64,000 bases of DNA from Polyodon spathula (taxonomy: Eukaryota; Chordata; Actinopteri; Acipenseriformes; Polyodontidae): assembly GCF_017654505.1 (NCBI RefSeq), contig NC_054537.1:72941618-73005617 (forward strand). Direction: 5' to 3'. Of the stretch, positions 1 to 12,310 are shown in pieces. Numbering within the stretch: the first letter of the stretch is position 1; every line of letters starts with the position of its first letter. The notes beneath the pieces were generated by a model. It was not told where the DNA came from. It did no database searches and was given only the letters and a program-made list of their open reading frames with translations. Both the position numbers and the translations under genes were made by a program.

Positions 1-65
1 ATATTACTGGCAACCCAGCTGCCAGTTTGTTTCTTTTTTAAAGTGTATGCCAAAATGACAAAAAA

Positions 66-121
66 CACATGAATATTCCAAAAATTAACACCATTTGCTT
101 AAGACTTGCAATATTCATGTG
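66..121. repeat. 12-bp inverted repeat upstream of Tc1 remnant
   Basis: A perfect 12-bp inverted pair (cacatgaatatt at 66-77, aatattcatgtg at 110-121) is separated by 32 bp. It lies just upstream of the broken Tc1 transposase and may belong to that element's 5' region. I could not match it to a 3' terminus, so the element's outer boundaries stay undefined. Confidence 0.5.
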
Positions 122-220
122 CATTCACTGCACGTGCAACAAGCCAAGCTGTGGCTATAAAAGTGGAGGGTTCTCAGCTTGCATATCTTATTGGTGTTCA
201 CTGTAGACACACTTGAAGTT

Positions 221-1145
221 ATGCCTAGACTTACAGAGGGTCAACACAATAATGCTACTGGACATTTAGAAGCTGACGAATCTTAATCCGCCAAGGCACG
301 CATCAGAACGTTTCCCAGAGCACTATAGGACAAATTTGGCACCGATACCAGCAACGTTGAACAACATCTGACCGCCCAAGATCCGGTAGACCACGTGTGA
401 CGACGGCAGCCCAGGGCAGATTTCTACACCTACGTCATTTACATGACAGATTCGCCACTGCAACCTCTACAACATCTGCAGTACCAAGAATGATAGAATT
501 TCCGACCAGACTATCAGAAACCGACTACAGGAGCCAGATATCCTAGCAAGAAGGTCAGTTAGAGGAGTGATTCTTATGCCCCAACATCGTCGATTATGAA
601 TTCAGTGGTGTCATAATCACAGAGTATAGCCGATACAAACATTGAGAAACTTGGTGTTCAAGATTTCTGCTTTCTGCTTTGACGTGCAAGCGACGTCATG
701 AATGTTTTGAGACCAACTGTGTGCGACAGGTTGACAGGTTTGGTGGTGGGAGTGTTATGGTGAGGGCAGCAATCTCAGATAGTGGCAGAACTAACTTGTT
801 CATGTTCAAGGCAACCTGACACCTCAGTGCTGTTGTCATGAGATCATACAGCCTCATGTGAACCCATTCATAAACCACCACAGCTTTCCACACTCAGAAC
901 AATGTCAAAGTGCTTCCCTGGCCCTCTCGATCACCAGATCTAAACCCCATCTAGCATTTGTGGGAAGAGCTTAATCGATGTGTGCGACGACAACACCCCG
1001 AGCCACAGACGTTACAAGGACTTTCCAGGCACTTGAGCAACAGTGGGTTGCCATTCCCCAGCAAGTTATGCAGGCTTTGATTCAATCCATGGGCAGTAGA
1101 TGTCAGGCCGTCATTGATGCCAATGGTGGGCATACCCGTTACTGA
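221..1145 (+). pseudogene. Broken Tc1/mariner transposase
   Basis: This is the decayed coding region of a Tc1-type DNA transposon, whose product would cut and paste the element at TA dinucleotides. An ATG at 221 opens MPRLTEGQ, a start typical of one vertebrate Tc1 family. Recognisable pieces follow in several frames: DRFGGGSVMV near 730, PWPSRSPDLNPI near 915-955 (holding the second catalytic Asp), HLWEEL just after (third catalytic Glu), and a VGIPVTD end at the TGA of 1143-1145 that corresponds to the usual GGHTRY end in another frame. The segment that should carry the first catalytic Asp (about 640-690) is garbled. There are several in-frame stops and frameshifts, so it cannot be functional. 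The length is close to that of an intact Tc1 transposase gene. Assignment to Tc1 is secure, the exact family is not. Confidence 0.85.
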
Positions 1146-2339
1146 TTTCTGTTGACCTTGAACTTTGTTTGACCTTTGAAAGTGACTTTATTGAATGTCT
1201 TAATGATTTCTGTACAGGTTAAGGTTCTTTGGAACTGTCTATTTTACGATGCAAACTGCCATACTAAAGCTATAAAAAATGCATTCTTGATAGGTGCAAA
1301 ACTTTAGTAAAGTTGTGGTAAGCGTTTGACCTCCAAGCCAATCTTGTGATTTAGATTTTCTCACAATAGGGTAAAAAACAAAATGTTTTAAACCTTTGCA
1401 GCGTAAAATCTGTTTTTGTTTGCTTGTTTGCTACAAATTTGGTTACTATAGATTTTCAGGAAAATAGGCCATTTTTCACAGGGCAGAGTGCAGTACTAAG
1501 ATGATATGTGTCAGCTAACGGTTGCAAATATCAAAATGTTTCCATTTCAAAATGCTTTGTTTTGGTTTTTTATTAACCTTGTATCATAAATTTACAGTGG
1601 GTGACCATTTTATACCAAATGGGTTGGAAGTAAAGTAGGCACAAGCAAAGTTATGTGAAGCATCTAAACTGTATTATAGGAAATATGACTTTACTATGCC
1701 TAGCTGTTACAGGAGTGTGCTAGCTGTAAAATAGGTAAATGCACACATTAAAGGTATGGGCTTTTGACTTGTCTGTATCTTCACCTATCTCAGACTACAC
1801 CTGCAACAGAGGACTGTTCTGTTAAAATATGATAAGATTGCGATGTGGTACAATTCTACCAATTGTAGCTGTCCTAAGGCCTCCATTGCCCTTAAGCACA
1901 CAACAGTTTAATTGACACAGTATTGCCACTGAAGATTATTCGGTAGGGGAGAAAAAATATATTCTTACTTAGATTTTCTTTCTCACAATTTCTGATCATG
2001 TCAGATGGAATTTGAGATGACGACAAGTCAATAACTTACAAACTAATTCATTAATCCAAATGCCTCCAATAAAAGAACAGCTGCTATTTTATGAAAGAGC
2101 CTTGTTTTGCTTAGTGGGTGGTAGAAGTGAGGTTAAATGGATAATATTACATTAATATAGACATCTATATTTCCATGCAACAATTTCATAGAGTTAGAGA
2201 TCCGAGGAGCTTTTTACTGTAGCTTCAGCATTGACGGTTGGATAGACCTAAAATAAATTCCCTTGCTGTGCTTTGAAAACAGAAAATCAAGTTCAGGTCA
2301 AATGTCACACTTTGTCAAAGTTTGAAAGTGCACATTAGC
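1146..2339. other. Non-coding, no recognisable feature
   Basis: AT-rich sequence that appears single-copy. The first 150 bases are probably the 3' part of the Tc1 remnant. I see no coding exon, tandem repeat or RNA gene here. Confidence 0.5.
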
Positions 2340-2560
2340 AGAGTTTAAAACAACACGGGAAAGAACTCTCTTTCCATTCCCAGTCTTGGTTTGGCAGAGA
2401 CATCACCTCCATTAGGTGAAGTGGGTAACCACAATGGAAAGAGGAAAAACAGATACAACAATCAAACCCCTGCCACCCCCTAAGGCATCACAAATCAACT
2501 TGCTATTTACAGAGACTGCTTTGACGCAAAAAAGGGCAAGGAGATCTGGAAACCTTTTGT
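2340..2560. promoter_or_regulatory. Candidate conserved non-coding block
   Basis: This block is more balanced in composition than its surroundings and not repetitive. It holds a short imperfect symmetry (cctccattaggtga) and paired ttccatt / aatggaa words. No long frame is open. Calling it conserved is inference from sequence texture only. Confidence 0.22.
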
Positions 2561-5500
2561 GTTTGTTGTGAAAACATTTTTAAAAAATTGTACCTCTATA
2601 TACAGTAATTGTATGATTGAGTGTTTATAATGTTTGATTCTATGAAATAAAACATGTATTCAATAAATACCCTTGTAAAAGTTGATCTTGGAACATTTAA
2701 TTTTGTAGTTTTCCCATTATTTTCCTATATTTTACCATGGTTTGATAATAACATCTCTACCTTTCTAAATACACAGTATTTGCGAAGTCAGGAGTGTATT
2801 CACAGATTTCACTGCAGAATTTGTAAATGTGCAAAAGGACTGATATTTATAACTGGTTCCTGTATTTCAGGAATAAAAATTCAGCTGCGTAATTACTTCC
2901 AACTTGCACTTTTTTTTTTTTTTTTATCATTCTTGCTGTGCACTTTAGTCATAAATAAACATTGGAAAGGTTTGGCAGGATTTAATGAACAATTAACAAC
3001 CCCTTTTATGTCTTATTCTTTGTTTTATTAATTGGAGTAGAGTTATTTGTGTGTTTGACACCTTGATGTCAAAGAATGTTTCAATTTATGTTATTAATGA
3101 CAAACACAGGCTTTCTTGAGCGTTTCCTACCATTAACCTTTGGACTGCACACCAGAATTTAGTTGATTTGCTCTAATTACAACTGGCATGCAGCTTGTGA
3201 GGTTTTGCAGTGTGCTGTCAGAAGATTTTACTGCATATTAAAACCTTTAAATCCTAACTGCCCTCTATATCTATTAAATGGATGTAAGGATATTCATTAT
3301 ACATGGGGTTTTATTTTTGTGCCGGGATGTAGAAAGCATTTAAACTGCAGTCTCTCACAGTCATATTCCTGTAACCACATTATTTTAGTTTAGATTTGTA
3401 CTTTATTTTAAATAAACTTTGTTAACACGTTTATTCTGGTAGTTTCATTTGCAGGGAGACAACCCCCAATCCCCAACCTCCACCACCACCTCAACCATCC
3501 CCCAATCCCCAACTCACTCCCTAGAAACCTTATTGTTTCTATGCAACTCAGTGACACAAAAATACATGGCAACCCTGCTGCTAATTACAAGAAGAAGATG
3601 TGATATATTTAAGTATTATTTATATCAGGAAGGAAAACAAATAAAAAATGCTGTTTTTTTAACATTATATATTTTCAACTGACTTATGACAACAACCTTC
3701 TTAAATATGTTGTATTTTGGCAAAATTGCTAATTAATAAATCTAATTCTTCAAATTAACAGAACACTTTCTGTGTTAAAGAGGGGCTGAGAAAAGGGTAC
3801 TGATGTTAATTAATAATATGTTTAAATGAACCACCACAAAATGTTAACAAAATGATTGATAGACAATGTTAATTACTTGTAGAGATGGTTGCTATAAACA
3901 AACAGTAGTGTTTATAAGACTATGAATTAAATAAAGGTGCAATACAACATACTCAACCTGTAGAATTCTGCACCCATTTTGAATGTTCACATAAACACCA
4001 ACTTTGAACGTTTGCATAAGTTGCAGTCTGGCTGTCATATCTGCAGTGTATAAGTATTGTCTGTATGTGACTAGACAGAGTAAAATAAAATAACAAAATA
4101 AAAAAAACACATACACTGTGTAGTCCCTTACAGTCTACTATCAAGCTGTGTTTCCTGTCAATCAGTAATGTAACCACAAACAAGAACAGGAGAGTAACAA
4201 TGAAAAAGTCTAAATGTGACCCCATTTATAAAGCATTTGTAAATGATGTTACTACGACATTTTAATGCCTTTTTTAAATACACTTTACATTAGATGTATG
4301 GTCACACAGCTCATGTATCAATCAATTTCAGTTCATAGGATAGTACTGTATAATTTCTACTGCCTATACTTGAAAAGTCCAAACAAAAGTCACTTTCTGG
4401 CAGCATTCCATCCTTTGTGGATTATTTCAGACAGTCTGCATTGTGACCTTATACTGTATCTTTGTTTAATAGTGGCATACCCCAGCTGCATCGACAGTTG
4501 TTGAAAAAACCACTTGGGTTTAGACCAGAAGGAAAGTGGCCACAGTGCTATTTCCTGTTAACATTTCCAGCTGTGCAATATCTGATGTATTTTTAGAAAG
4601 GATTACTCTAATCATTGACAATATGAATTCTGCAAAGTTTATTACATTAAAGTTGTGCTAATAATAGCCAAAGCTATCAACAAAAATTCCATAAGAATCA
4701 TTTTTGGAATTGTAGTCAAACTGTGGGAAAATTGACACCGACCCAAAGATGCTTTCTTTATTATTTTTAATTCAGTTTTTTAACCCTCTAGTACATGCAT
4801 TTTGCTTCCATTTGCTATAATGTGTTTAATGGCCTAGTGTCCCAAAAAGGATTAAAAAAAGTGCTTTTACATTTTTAAGAAATATTATAGAAGTCTATGT
4901 GGTATTTTCCTGTAAAAGTGTTTACACAGTGATGATCTGAGAATAAATACGCCTTGGTTGTCCTACCTCAAATAAATTTATAGTGGGCTGGCTTGGCTTG
5001 CTGTTGCTTATCCAGCAAAGTCAATGCAATAATGATGCAATGAACACATTTCCCATGTAGGCCGCTGTTGAAGCCCATATGTGCCTATCACGTGGTTATA
5101 TTTACTTCAATGCTACCCCCATTTGGATAATTATTTTATTGAGTCACTTGTTCCCTGGGGCATGTTCCTTGTTATTACCAAAATTCAGCACTTTAAATTA
5201 ACCCGAGCACGTGGATATATACCCCAAGCAACTTTATGTCAGCCCTGTATATATACAACATGGGAATTTAATGCTTAATGAATGGTAAGCGACAATGGCA
5301 CTGGTAACCATAACCTTTCATAGCTCTGAAAATGTACCTTTATCCTGACTTGAATACACTTTGCCTTTTAACAACTGTGCCTAACTATACTATTTTTATT
5401 CAGTACCAATGTATCAAACTATAACAACATTATTATGTACTCAGATTGTATCTTTCTCCCAGAACAGAGAAATTGACATAAACTCCTGCAGTGTCATTAC

Positions 5501-5645
5501 CATAAACCTCTCACACACCGTAGCTTCCTTCTTGATTGTCTAGTTCATGCTGGAGGGCTAAAAGACTAGACAACAGTATCCTCTCAATAAATTATTTTTA
5601 GTGATTCCCCTCTAAAACTCCAGAAGGCTCCAGAAGGATGTCAGA

Positions 5646-5652
<7 letters not shown>
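2561..5652. other. AT-rich desert with homopolymer and C-rich run
   Basis: No gene is visible. It contains a T16 run at about 2910-2925 and a C-rich low-complexity stretch at about 3463-3525 in which the word cccccaatccccaac occurs twice. Short open frames here are AT-rich chance frames with no domain resemblance. Confidence 0.5.

Positions 5653-5718
<66 letters not shown>
5653..5718. repeat. (AT)n microsatellite
   Basis: Uninterrupted dinucleotide AT run of about 66 bp. Confidence 0.97.
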
Positions 5719-5721
<3 letters not shown>

Positions 5722-6300
5722 TGACAAGGGAACTAATTAAACGTAAAATTACAGGCAATCCTGGGGCTCCATGCCGGGTGTGGACAGGGTTAATAATCTG
5801 GTGTTGTGTAGACCAGCTTTAAAAACCTGCAGTAATACAACTGCATCCGCATACTCATGGCACTTCATTATTTATTCATTTATTTTCATATATTAAGGTA
5901 CACTTTAAATTAATTCACTATTTGATCATGTTTATTTTACATTTGTTTATTTTTGCGCACTACACAATGTTTGTTTTATATATTTATTTCATATGTACTT
6001 TTGGCATTGTCACTTTAAATGATCTCCTCTTCTCAGCCACCTTAGGTGTGAATAAAATAATTTGATGCGCCGAGCACTGCAGGATGAGTATGCGTGGAAA
6101 AAACACTTTCCAATTAAATTCGGTGGTTGTGCTGTGCCAACAACCAGAGGTAGTTTGACGTGGACCACCTGAGAAGTCGTTGTGGTCACTTTTTCAAGGA
6201 TTCTGCTAGACAATCAACAGCTACTTGTTTCTTAGCTTTTAAAGCCCCTTCTTCAACACAGAATGTATCATATCTGTAACATAACAGAGGCAATACATAT
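5719..6300. other. AT-rich non-coding DNA
   Basis: The first 120 bases after the microsatellite are GC-balanced and may be an unrecognised dispersed repeat. The rest is AT-rich with T-rich words. No coding or RNA feature is seen. Confidence 0.4.
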
Positions 6301-6413
6301 TCATAACTAGAGTTCCATTTATCCTAACCTCCTAACCCCACCCTCCAACCCCTTTTCATAAATAGAGCTCCACTTACCCCAACCCCCTACCCCTACCCTC
6401 CTACCCCTACTCT
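6301..6413. repeat. C-rich tandem duplication, two copies of about 56 bp
   Basis: Copy one (6301-6355) starts tcataactagagttcca and copy two (6356-6413) starts tcataaatagagctcca. Both continue into C-rich tails of CCTAACCCC / CCTACCCCT type. The minus strand carries several runs of three to five G, so G-quadruplex or i-motif folding is possible. The tail resembles degenerate telomere-like repeats but is not a (CCCTAA)n array. Confidence 0.7.
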
Positions 6414-6795
6414 GCCATACTACATACCCTTTTTGCCGCACACAACCCCAGCTACATGTCAAACCCTCCCAGCACCCCTGCAGTCAGTTTCCTAAAGAAA
6501 CAATGCAACATCTATATGTTTTACTATTCAAGTGTTGTATTTACATTCCACTGCAAACTATTAATACATACAGACCATGTTCACTGCCGTAACTCTCAAT
6601 TAAAATTAATGACTTTACCTTATTTCTGTCAAATGACAGAAAAATGTTACATAAAAATAAACTTGTTTTACATTTGCAATATCAACGTACTGTAACTGAT
6701 TGTATTTACCTTGTTATATAACTGATGGAAATTTTTGCAGGGCAGTCTACTTTCCTGCTTTTCTATATGTGGAATCAATTCCCTTCAACCCATGC

Positions 6796-6848
6796 GTGGT
6801 TCTACAGTAGTTCAAAGTAGCATTGCAGTTACAATGGAAGGCTCTTTT
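6796..6848 (+). repeat. Dispersed repeat fragment, copy 1
   Basis: About 50 bp, starting gtggttctacagtagttcaa, matches 12259-12310 at roughly 85% identity in the same orientation. It is an unidentified dispersed repeat. Confidence 0.6.
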
Positions 6849-7438
6849 TATGATGCCTACCCCATTACCATTAACAATTGTACAGTATTTATCGAGATTA
6901 CTTATGACTTCAAGATAAAATTTTGCATTTTACCACCTGAAAATACATTTTACTCTCTCAGTGTTAAAATTAGAAGGTAAGTTACTCCCAGCTCCAAAAC
7001 CTTATCTGGAGAGCTGGTTGTATTTGAGATGCATGATTGGCTTATCACGGATCAATTGAATAACCCTACGCGTCTGGCTGTAAATGCATTGGTGATGATA
7101 GGAGTCTGTAAACCTGAACTATCTCAGCCTGCCCTGGTGGTATACCAAATACATGTCAATTTACAGGTTAGTAATATTGTCAATATTGATTCAGGACTTC
7201 TGAAATCGGAATTGAAAACATTTTATTATCATAAGTATTTATAGTCAAAATACCATAAATTCCCATAAGTTTAAATTATTAGCTTACTAAATTCTTGTTC
7301 TGATGGTGAAAATCAATGCTTGCAGTGGTTTACTTCTTGAACATTTGTGTCTCCATAAAGCAATTTTATCTATAGAACAGCATAGTAGATAGAACAAACT
7401 CAATTTACTATCGATCAAGCCATATCATGTGAAAGAGC
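6849..7438. other. Non-coding, no recognisable feature
   Basis: AT-rich DNA. Open frames at 6735-6980 and 7029-7244 show no recognisable domain and no splice-site context I would trust. Confidence 0.4.
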
Positions 7439-7544
7439 GTGTTTGGACAGGATTCTTCGTGCGATGCCAGTTACCGTGATGCTAAACGTCACCAAAGCGG
7501 TGCTTCGCACATAATGCAGATTCCTTGCTTTCATTTTTTGTTTT

Positions 7545-7612
7545 TTTGCGGCTACCCTAAATTTATCGCCCTAGGCGGCTGCCTAGTTTGCCTAGGCCTT
7601 CCTCTGGCCCTG
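7545..7612 (-). mobile_element. hAT-like terminus
   Basis: The right edge ends ctggccctg. Its reverse complement begins CAGGGCCAGAGG and contains repeated cctaggc / gcctag words forming small hairpins. This resembles the terminal regions of vertebrate hAT elements that start CAGGGCC. A paired left terminus was not found; gtgttt before 7450 and gtgtgg after 7612 are only a weak partial match. It may be a solo end or truncated copy. Confidence 0.4.
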
Positions 7613-9244
7613 GTGTGGAGAGACTGAATATCTGAACAAACATTGCTGCACGTGAATTTGAAGGCAAAAATCTACATCAGTGTCCACCATAAATTACATA
7701 GTTAATAAATATTAGAAATAATGATCACAGCGTGTTTTGTCTTGCACTGATGTCCTTGCCAGAATTTGTGCGAAAGCTTCTAAAATGGCAAGTGATGTGT
7801 GGGACAATAGGGATTAACATTTAAAAGGCAAATTAAATAAATATGTTCAATAACAGTAAATATCACTACGCACAAGAAATAGTGTAATGTTAAAACATTT
7901 TGTTTAAACCTGTTTATTTTTATATATTAACATATGTATAATTGTAAATATAGCATGCATTTATTAAAATGTTAAATACATTTCTGTACAAACCATACAT
8001 TTCTAACTAATCCCTGAGCTGTGTTTGTGTGGAGGACTTCAGATTTTTTTTAGCTTCTCCAGGTCTGCAGATGTTATTGGGGGATAGTGTGTTGCTAGTA
8101 TGATAGTTTTTAAATTACTGCAACCAATAAATTGTTAGCTGTGTTAAATGCAGCATATTTAACCCAGGCTGAAGACGCTTTGAAATAACCTAGGAAGTGA
8201 AACTTTAGAGTACCTGAAAGTGCGCCAACAAAACTGGGAGTTTTCTTTAACCTAGCCTGGTACCAGATATCATTGACTTATTTGCTTTAACACATGCTTC
8301 TTTCAGGACAGCACAAGACATCTACATACTGTACTAAATAAAAATGGGAGGCAGGTAAGATATAAAGATTTATTTCATTAGCTATAACCACTTTAAAAGG
8401 GGAATTTTGAGTTGAGTTGATTAATGTTCTTTTGCATTTGTTGCACCCTTAAATTTAAAGACACACTCACAATTTTGTGTTCTCTTTGTTGCAACTGTAT
8501 TTTGCCTTGGTTCGAGTTAACTTTTTAATAAAACAAGGTGTATCATTTCAAAGGAATCAAAGTAAGTGCATCTTCTACTATAAATATAACATTTTCCCAA
8601 CTGATGTTTCCTATTTTCTTACTTAATCAGATCAAAACACAATCCTTTCGAGTCAAACTGAGGTCAGTCTTACTTTGGAGTTTTAAAAGGGCTACTTTTG
8701 GCAAGCTCTCTCCCTCTGCTCTATGTAGGAACACATGTTGTTTTAGTTACTCCGGTGTTATACATTATGCTGTCATATAAATGTTATGCCTAGATTTTTC
8801 GCTGCATTAGGGACTAAATCAACTGAGTATTAAGTCCAAAACACTTAATAGATCCTTCATTTCCTTTGCGCTCCAGTATGATCCTTTCCTGTGCCTTTGA
8901 GCTTTGTACTGCTGAGTATAACCCTACAGTTAATCTTTACTTTCTTATTTGTATCAGATAAGGAAGTGGAGAATGCAAGAGGCTTTAAAAATGTCACAAA
9001 TACCAAACGGATCAAGAGCATTTTTAAAAAATTAAAATAAAGGCTTTTGCATTCCTATGTAGTAGGACTGTTGCCAACCAGCCAAATATGTTGGTGTAAA
9101 TTCGGTACTTTAGGCATGTGTAACAGAGTTGGGTTGAGCATTATCCGGAGTCCAAAGACATAAGAAGCGAGTAACGATCTGTAACGACAACAGAGCATCA
9201 ACACTGCCCACTGCACTCTTTCCTCTTTAACATCGGCAATTGGC
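7613..9244. other. Desert, no recognisable gene
   Basis: AT-rich with no tandem arrays. A short balanced stretch near 8160-8290 could be regulatory, but nothing specific supports it. Confidence 0.4.
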
Positions 9245-9475
9245 TGCATCTATGCAAACCAATGTAACAGAAGCAGGCAGCAAACCGATCGTCCACCCAC
9301 ACTGCAAGCGAGCATCTTGACCACTATGCAAAAGAGGCAGGCTCGTCTGCAAGTTTAGTTAAAGAGCGTTTAACCTCATCTCGCCAACAGGGGTCAGAAT
9401 CTGTAACATCTATATTACACTTCACTGCCCGATAAACTGATCTTAATCACTGTACAAAAGGGCTAGGCGGATCAT
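9245..9475 (-). mobile_element. Possible tRNA-derived SINE, duplicated head
   Basis: Read on the minus strand, two related units follow each other. One starts CTTTTGTACAGTGATTAAGAT and the second CTTTTGCATAGTGGTCAAGAT; the second continues with GCTCGCTTGCAGTGTGGG. The AGTGGTCAAGATGCTCG stretch resembles a pol III A box as in tRNA genes, and GACGATCGGTTT loosely recalls a B box. No clean A-rich or LINE-type tail was seen. Family unknown. Confidence 0.35.
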
Positions 9476-9540
9476 ATTTTCAGATGTATTTCCTGCCTCA
9501 AACTTTGCTTAGTGTTACCATATTCTTTGTCCAATATTAG

Positions 9541-9542
<2 letters not shown>

Positions 9543-9603
<61 letters not shown>
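9543..9603. repeat. (AT)n microsatellite
   Basis: Uninterrupted AT dinucleotide run of about 60 bp. Confidence 0.97.
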
Positions 9604-9606
<3 letters not shown>

Positions 9607-10322
9607 TCTGTATGGGTTTGGAGTGTGAGTAGTTCTATGCCTAATATTCTGAAATTCATGGATGACAAACTATGAAAAATGCTATTAAATCTGCACTAGA
9701 AATAGAAAATAATCAACTATAGAACAGCCATGCTGCCTAATTGTTAATAATATTCACTTTCACATGTAATTCATTCAAATGAAAATCTGCTGGTTTTTAT
9801 TATTTGCCGATTTAAGATGTCACAGATATATAACCTTTGTCTAGTAAAGATCTCCCTTGCAACTCAGATAATCATACCTACACATTAAAAATAACTGGAA
9901 CACCACCAGTAACAGTGTACGCTCGTTATTCAGCTGAAATATTAAAAACAGAATACTAATGCTTTGCATACGTCATTGCTTAATCAATGAAGTGTATGCT
10001 GGGAATAGGGTCATATTGGCATTTATTACAAGGAAAATGAGACCTTTTGTACTTGCTAATGTTCATGGTGGTTGTCTTTGATCCTTTCATGGATAAGATA
10101 CGCATCAAAGAGCAAAGAGTGTGAAAGAGGATATAATGTTTTTTCCCTTGTGTCATGAGGGGAGTTGAAAGGTGCTGTGACGGAGGGTCTTCCCCATGGT
10201 CTGTTGTTGCTACCTGCCAAGTTTTCATTACTCCACAGTAAATTCTCTTCCCAGGAACTACATTAGATAATTCTTTTAAATACAGCATTTCTTTACTGTA
10301 ACAATATAAATCAAAATAATTA
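9604..10322. other. Non-coding, no recognisable feature
   Basis: Single-copy-looking AT-rich DNA. The 102-residue minus-strand frame at 9980-10288 has no recognisable domain. Confidence 0.4.
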
Positions 10323-11000
10323 TTAATAATTAGGGCTTCTGGTTTTCGGTTTTAACCAATAAAAAATGATAAAACCCCTCAATACAAACAAAATGAAATC
10401 AGTGTATAACCAATAAACACAGGAAAACCGGTGAAAATGGTTAATCTATTCACGTTGAACACCCCTTTACCATTTAAAAAAACAAACAAAACAAACAAAA
10501 AAAAACACCTACTATAGAATAAATCCAGTGCAGCTGGGCAATGCCCCTCCTTCCTGACTATCATTGATCCGTTCTGAATACTTTAAACCTGCCCCAACTA
10601 CTGAGCGGCAGCACATTCCTACATTTCTATTGGAGACTTCGCTTGCAAGATTTAAAATTATATTACAATCAGGGTGGAGGCTTGTTAGCGGGACTTAAAG
10701 CTGTATTACAGTTAAGATATGGAGGATTTACAACAGAATTGCAAATTGTGACGAAATATATAAAAAAAAAAAAACAGAAGAATGTGCCCGTGACCATAAG
10801 TATTTTGTTGTGGAAGACAGCAAAGGAAAGAAGGTACAACTTAAGTGTGCAATTACTGTCAAACTACTACACATATTTTGACAGAAAAAAACGCCCAAGC
10901 ATTTTGGAACGTAACCGAAAAAAAAAAAAAAATAAAGATTTACATAAAACTCAAAAATAGCCAAAAATAACCACCGAAAAACAGAAGCCCTATTAATAAT
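10323..11000 (+). mobile_element. Non-autonomous hAT element with 8-bp target duplication
   Basis: The element spans 10331-10992 (662 bp). Its ends are inverted: the left begins tagggcttctggttttcggt, and the right end read backwards begins tagggcttctgtttttcggt, with one mismatch in 20. It is flanked by a perfect 8-bp duplication, ttaataat, at 10323-10330 and 10993-11000. Eight-bp duplications and TAGGG-type termini are hallmarks of the hAT superfamily. There is no full transposase, so it would need one in trans. The interior has A-rich runs near 10480-10506, 10763-10775 and 10919-10933. A short clean frame at about 10781-10882 reads EECARDHKYFVVEDSKGKK and onward on the plus strand; it could be a relic of the transposase N-terminus or captured sequence. 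Confidence 0.85.
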
Positions 11001-12258
11001 ATACTGGTGACACACACTGCTTTTTCTCCAATGCTGTGCCTCTGTAAGGTTGTTAGTGCTGCAAAGTTGAACACAGGCTGTTACCTTTCACCAATTCTCA
11101 GTCAGTACTGGAGTACAAAAACTCCATATTTGCAAATTCTCACTGGTAATGAAAATGGTGTTTGTTAAACTGCTGTAATACGGCAGGTTTTCAAAGGTTT
11201 ATTATGCATCTCTGCCCAACCAGCCAGTGGCATTTCTTTTTGGTGACCAGTACCTGCAGTCATAATACCAGTTTAGAGACAGTTTGGAGAAATGCTAATG
11301 CTATTTTTTCCCACATGAAGGTGTCAATAAAACTAAAGATGCACAAATGATGAAAACAATTTCGGTAAACTGCATATTATTATATAACAGTGAATTACCA
11401 CCATTTCTGACAAATGTGAAGCAATTGCTCATCCTCAGAGCACTTTACTTTGCCTTTAAAATTTAAAAAGCTTTAAAATTAATTTTGTGCTTGAAGTCTG
11501 AATGCACTACCTCAATAACTTTTTTATAAAAGTTTACTGCTGTACGACCTGGTAAGCAAAGCAAGATGCAATAAAACATGGTGAAAGAATAGGCAAGCAT
11601 GGTAAATAATGAAGCGTTCCCTGTTGGCAAACCCCGCAGAGACCTGTCCTGGACCACATAACTTAGGTATGAAAAGATTTTATTGCCCTTAACTTTTTAC
11701 AGAATACCGGCCCGCTCTAGCTTCAACCTTGGTTAAACTCTGCCCTGGCTAATCCTGTGCATCCAGAAATAATCCTTCTCTTATCCCGCCCACTCCAAAC
11801 CAAAGCTGCCAAAAACACCCATGGGACCCTGTGGAGGAGTGTCCCGCCCCTTTATGTTTATTAAGTGTTTTATGTTGTATGTAGTGTGTTAATATTGGTG
11901 TTTATGTATAAAATACATGGGATATAAATATGGGTTATGAGCATGAGTGTTTAAAATGTATATTTGTATTTAGGCACGAGGATTGCACAACACTTCATGT
12001 GCAGGTAAAATGTAATATGTGACCAACTGGAACCATCGTCAGAGGCAACCACTAAAAAACGATGCCTATAGTATTAAATTAACTGTTTTATAACTTATTA
12101 ATTCATTTCCTTATTGTATTTATCTGTATGGCTTGATAAGTTTTAACATGTTCACTGAGTTTAAGAATGTAATGTTAAAATACAGTAACGTAATTAATTT
12201 GCAGTCAGTGCAATACCTTGAAAAAATGCCCTGAGCCGATAAAGAATCTTGTAGAACA
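11001..12258. other. Non-coding; possible unidentified repeat near 11.7-12.0 kb
   Basis: No gene is seen. GC-richer sequence at about 11705-11860 followed by T-rich DNA has the texture of an old LTR or dispersed repeat, but I found no matching termini. Confidence 0.35.
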
Positions 12259-12310
12259 TACGTGTGGTTGTACAGCAGTTCAAAGTAACATTGCAGTTAA
12301 AATGGAAGGT
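12259..12310 (+). repeat. Dispersed repeat fragment, copy 2
   Basis: Matches 6796-6848 (shared words cagttcaaagta-type and cattgcagtta) in the same orientation, with a few substitutions. No flanking duplication was found. Confidence 0.6.

Noticed and set aside
696..1133. Minus-strand frames over the Tc1 remnant
   Set aside because: They are antisense shadows of the plus-strand transposase pseudogene.
11705..12000. Solo LTR at 11.7-12.0 kb
   Set aside because: The texture is suggestive, but no paired TG...CA ends, TATA/poly-A order or target duplication could be shown.
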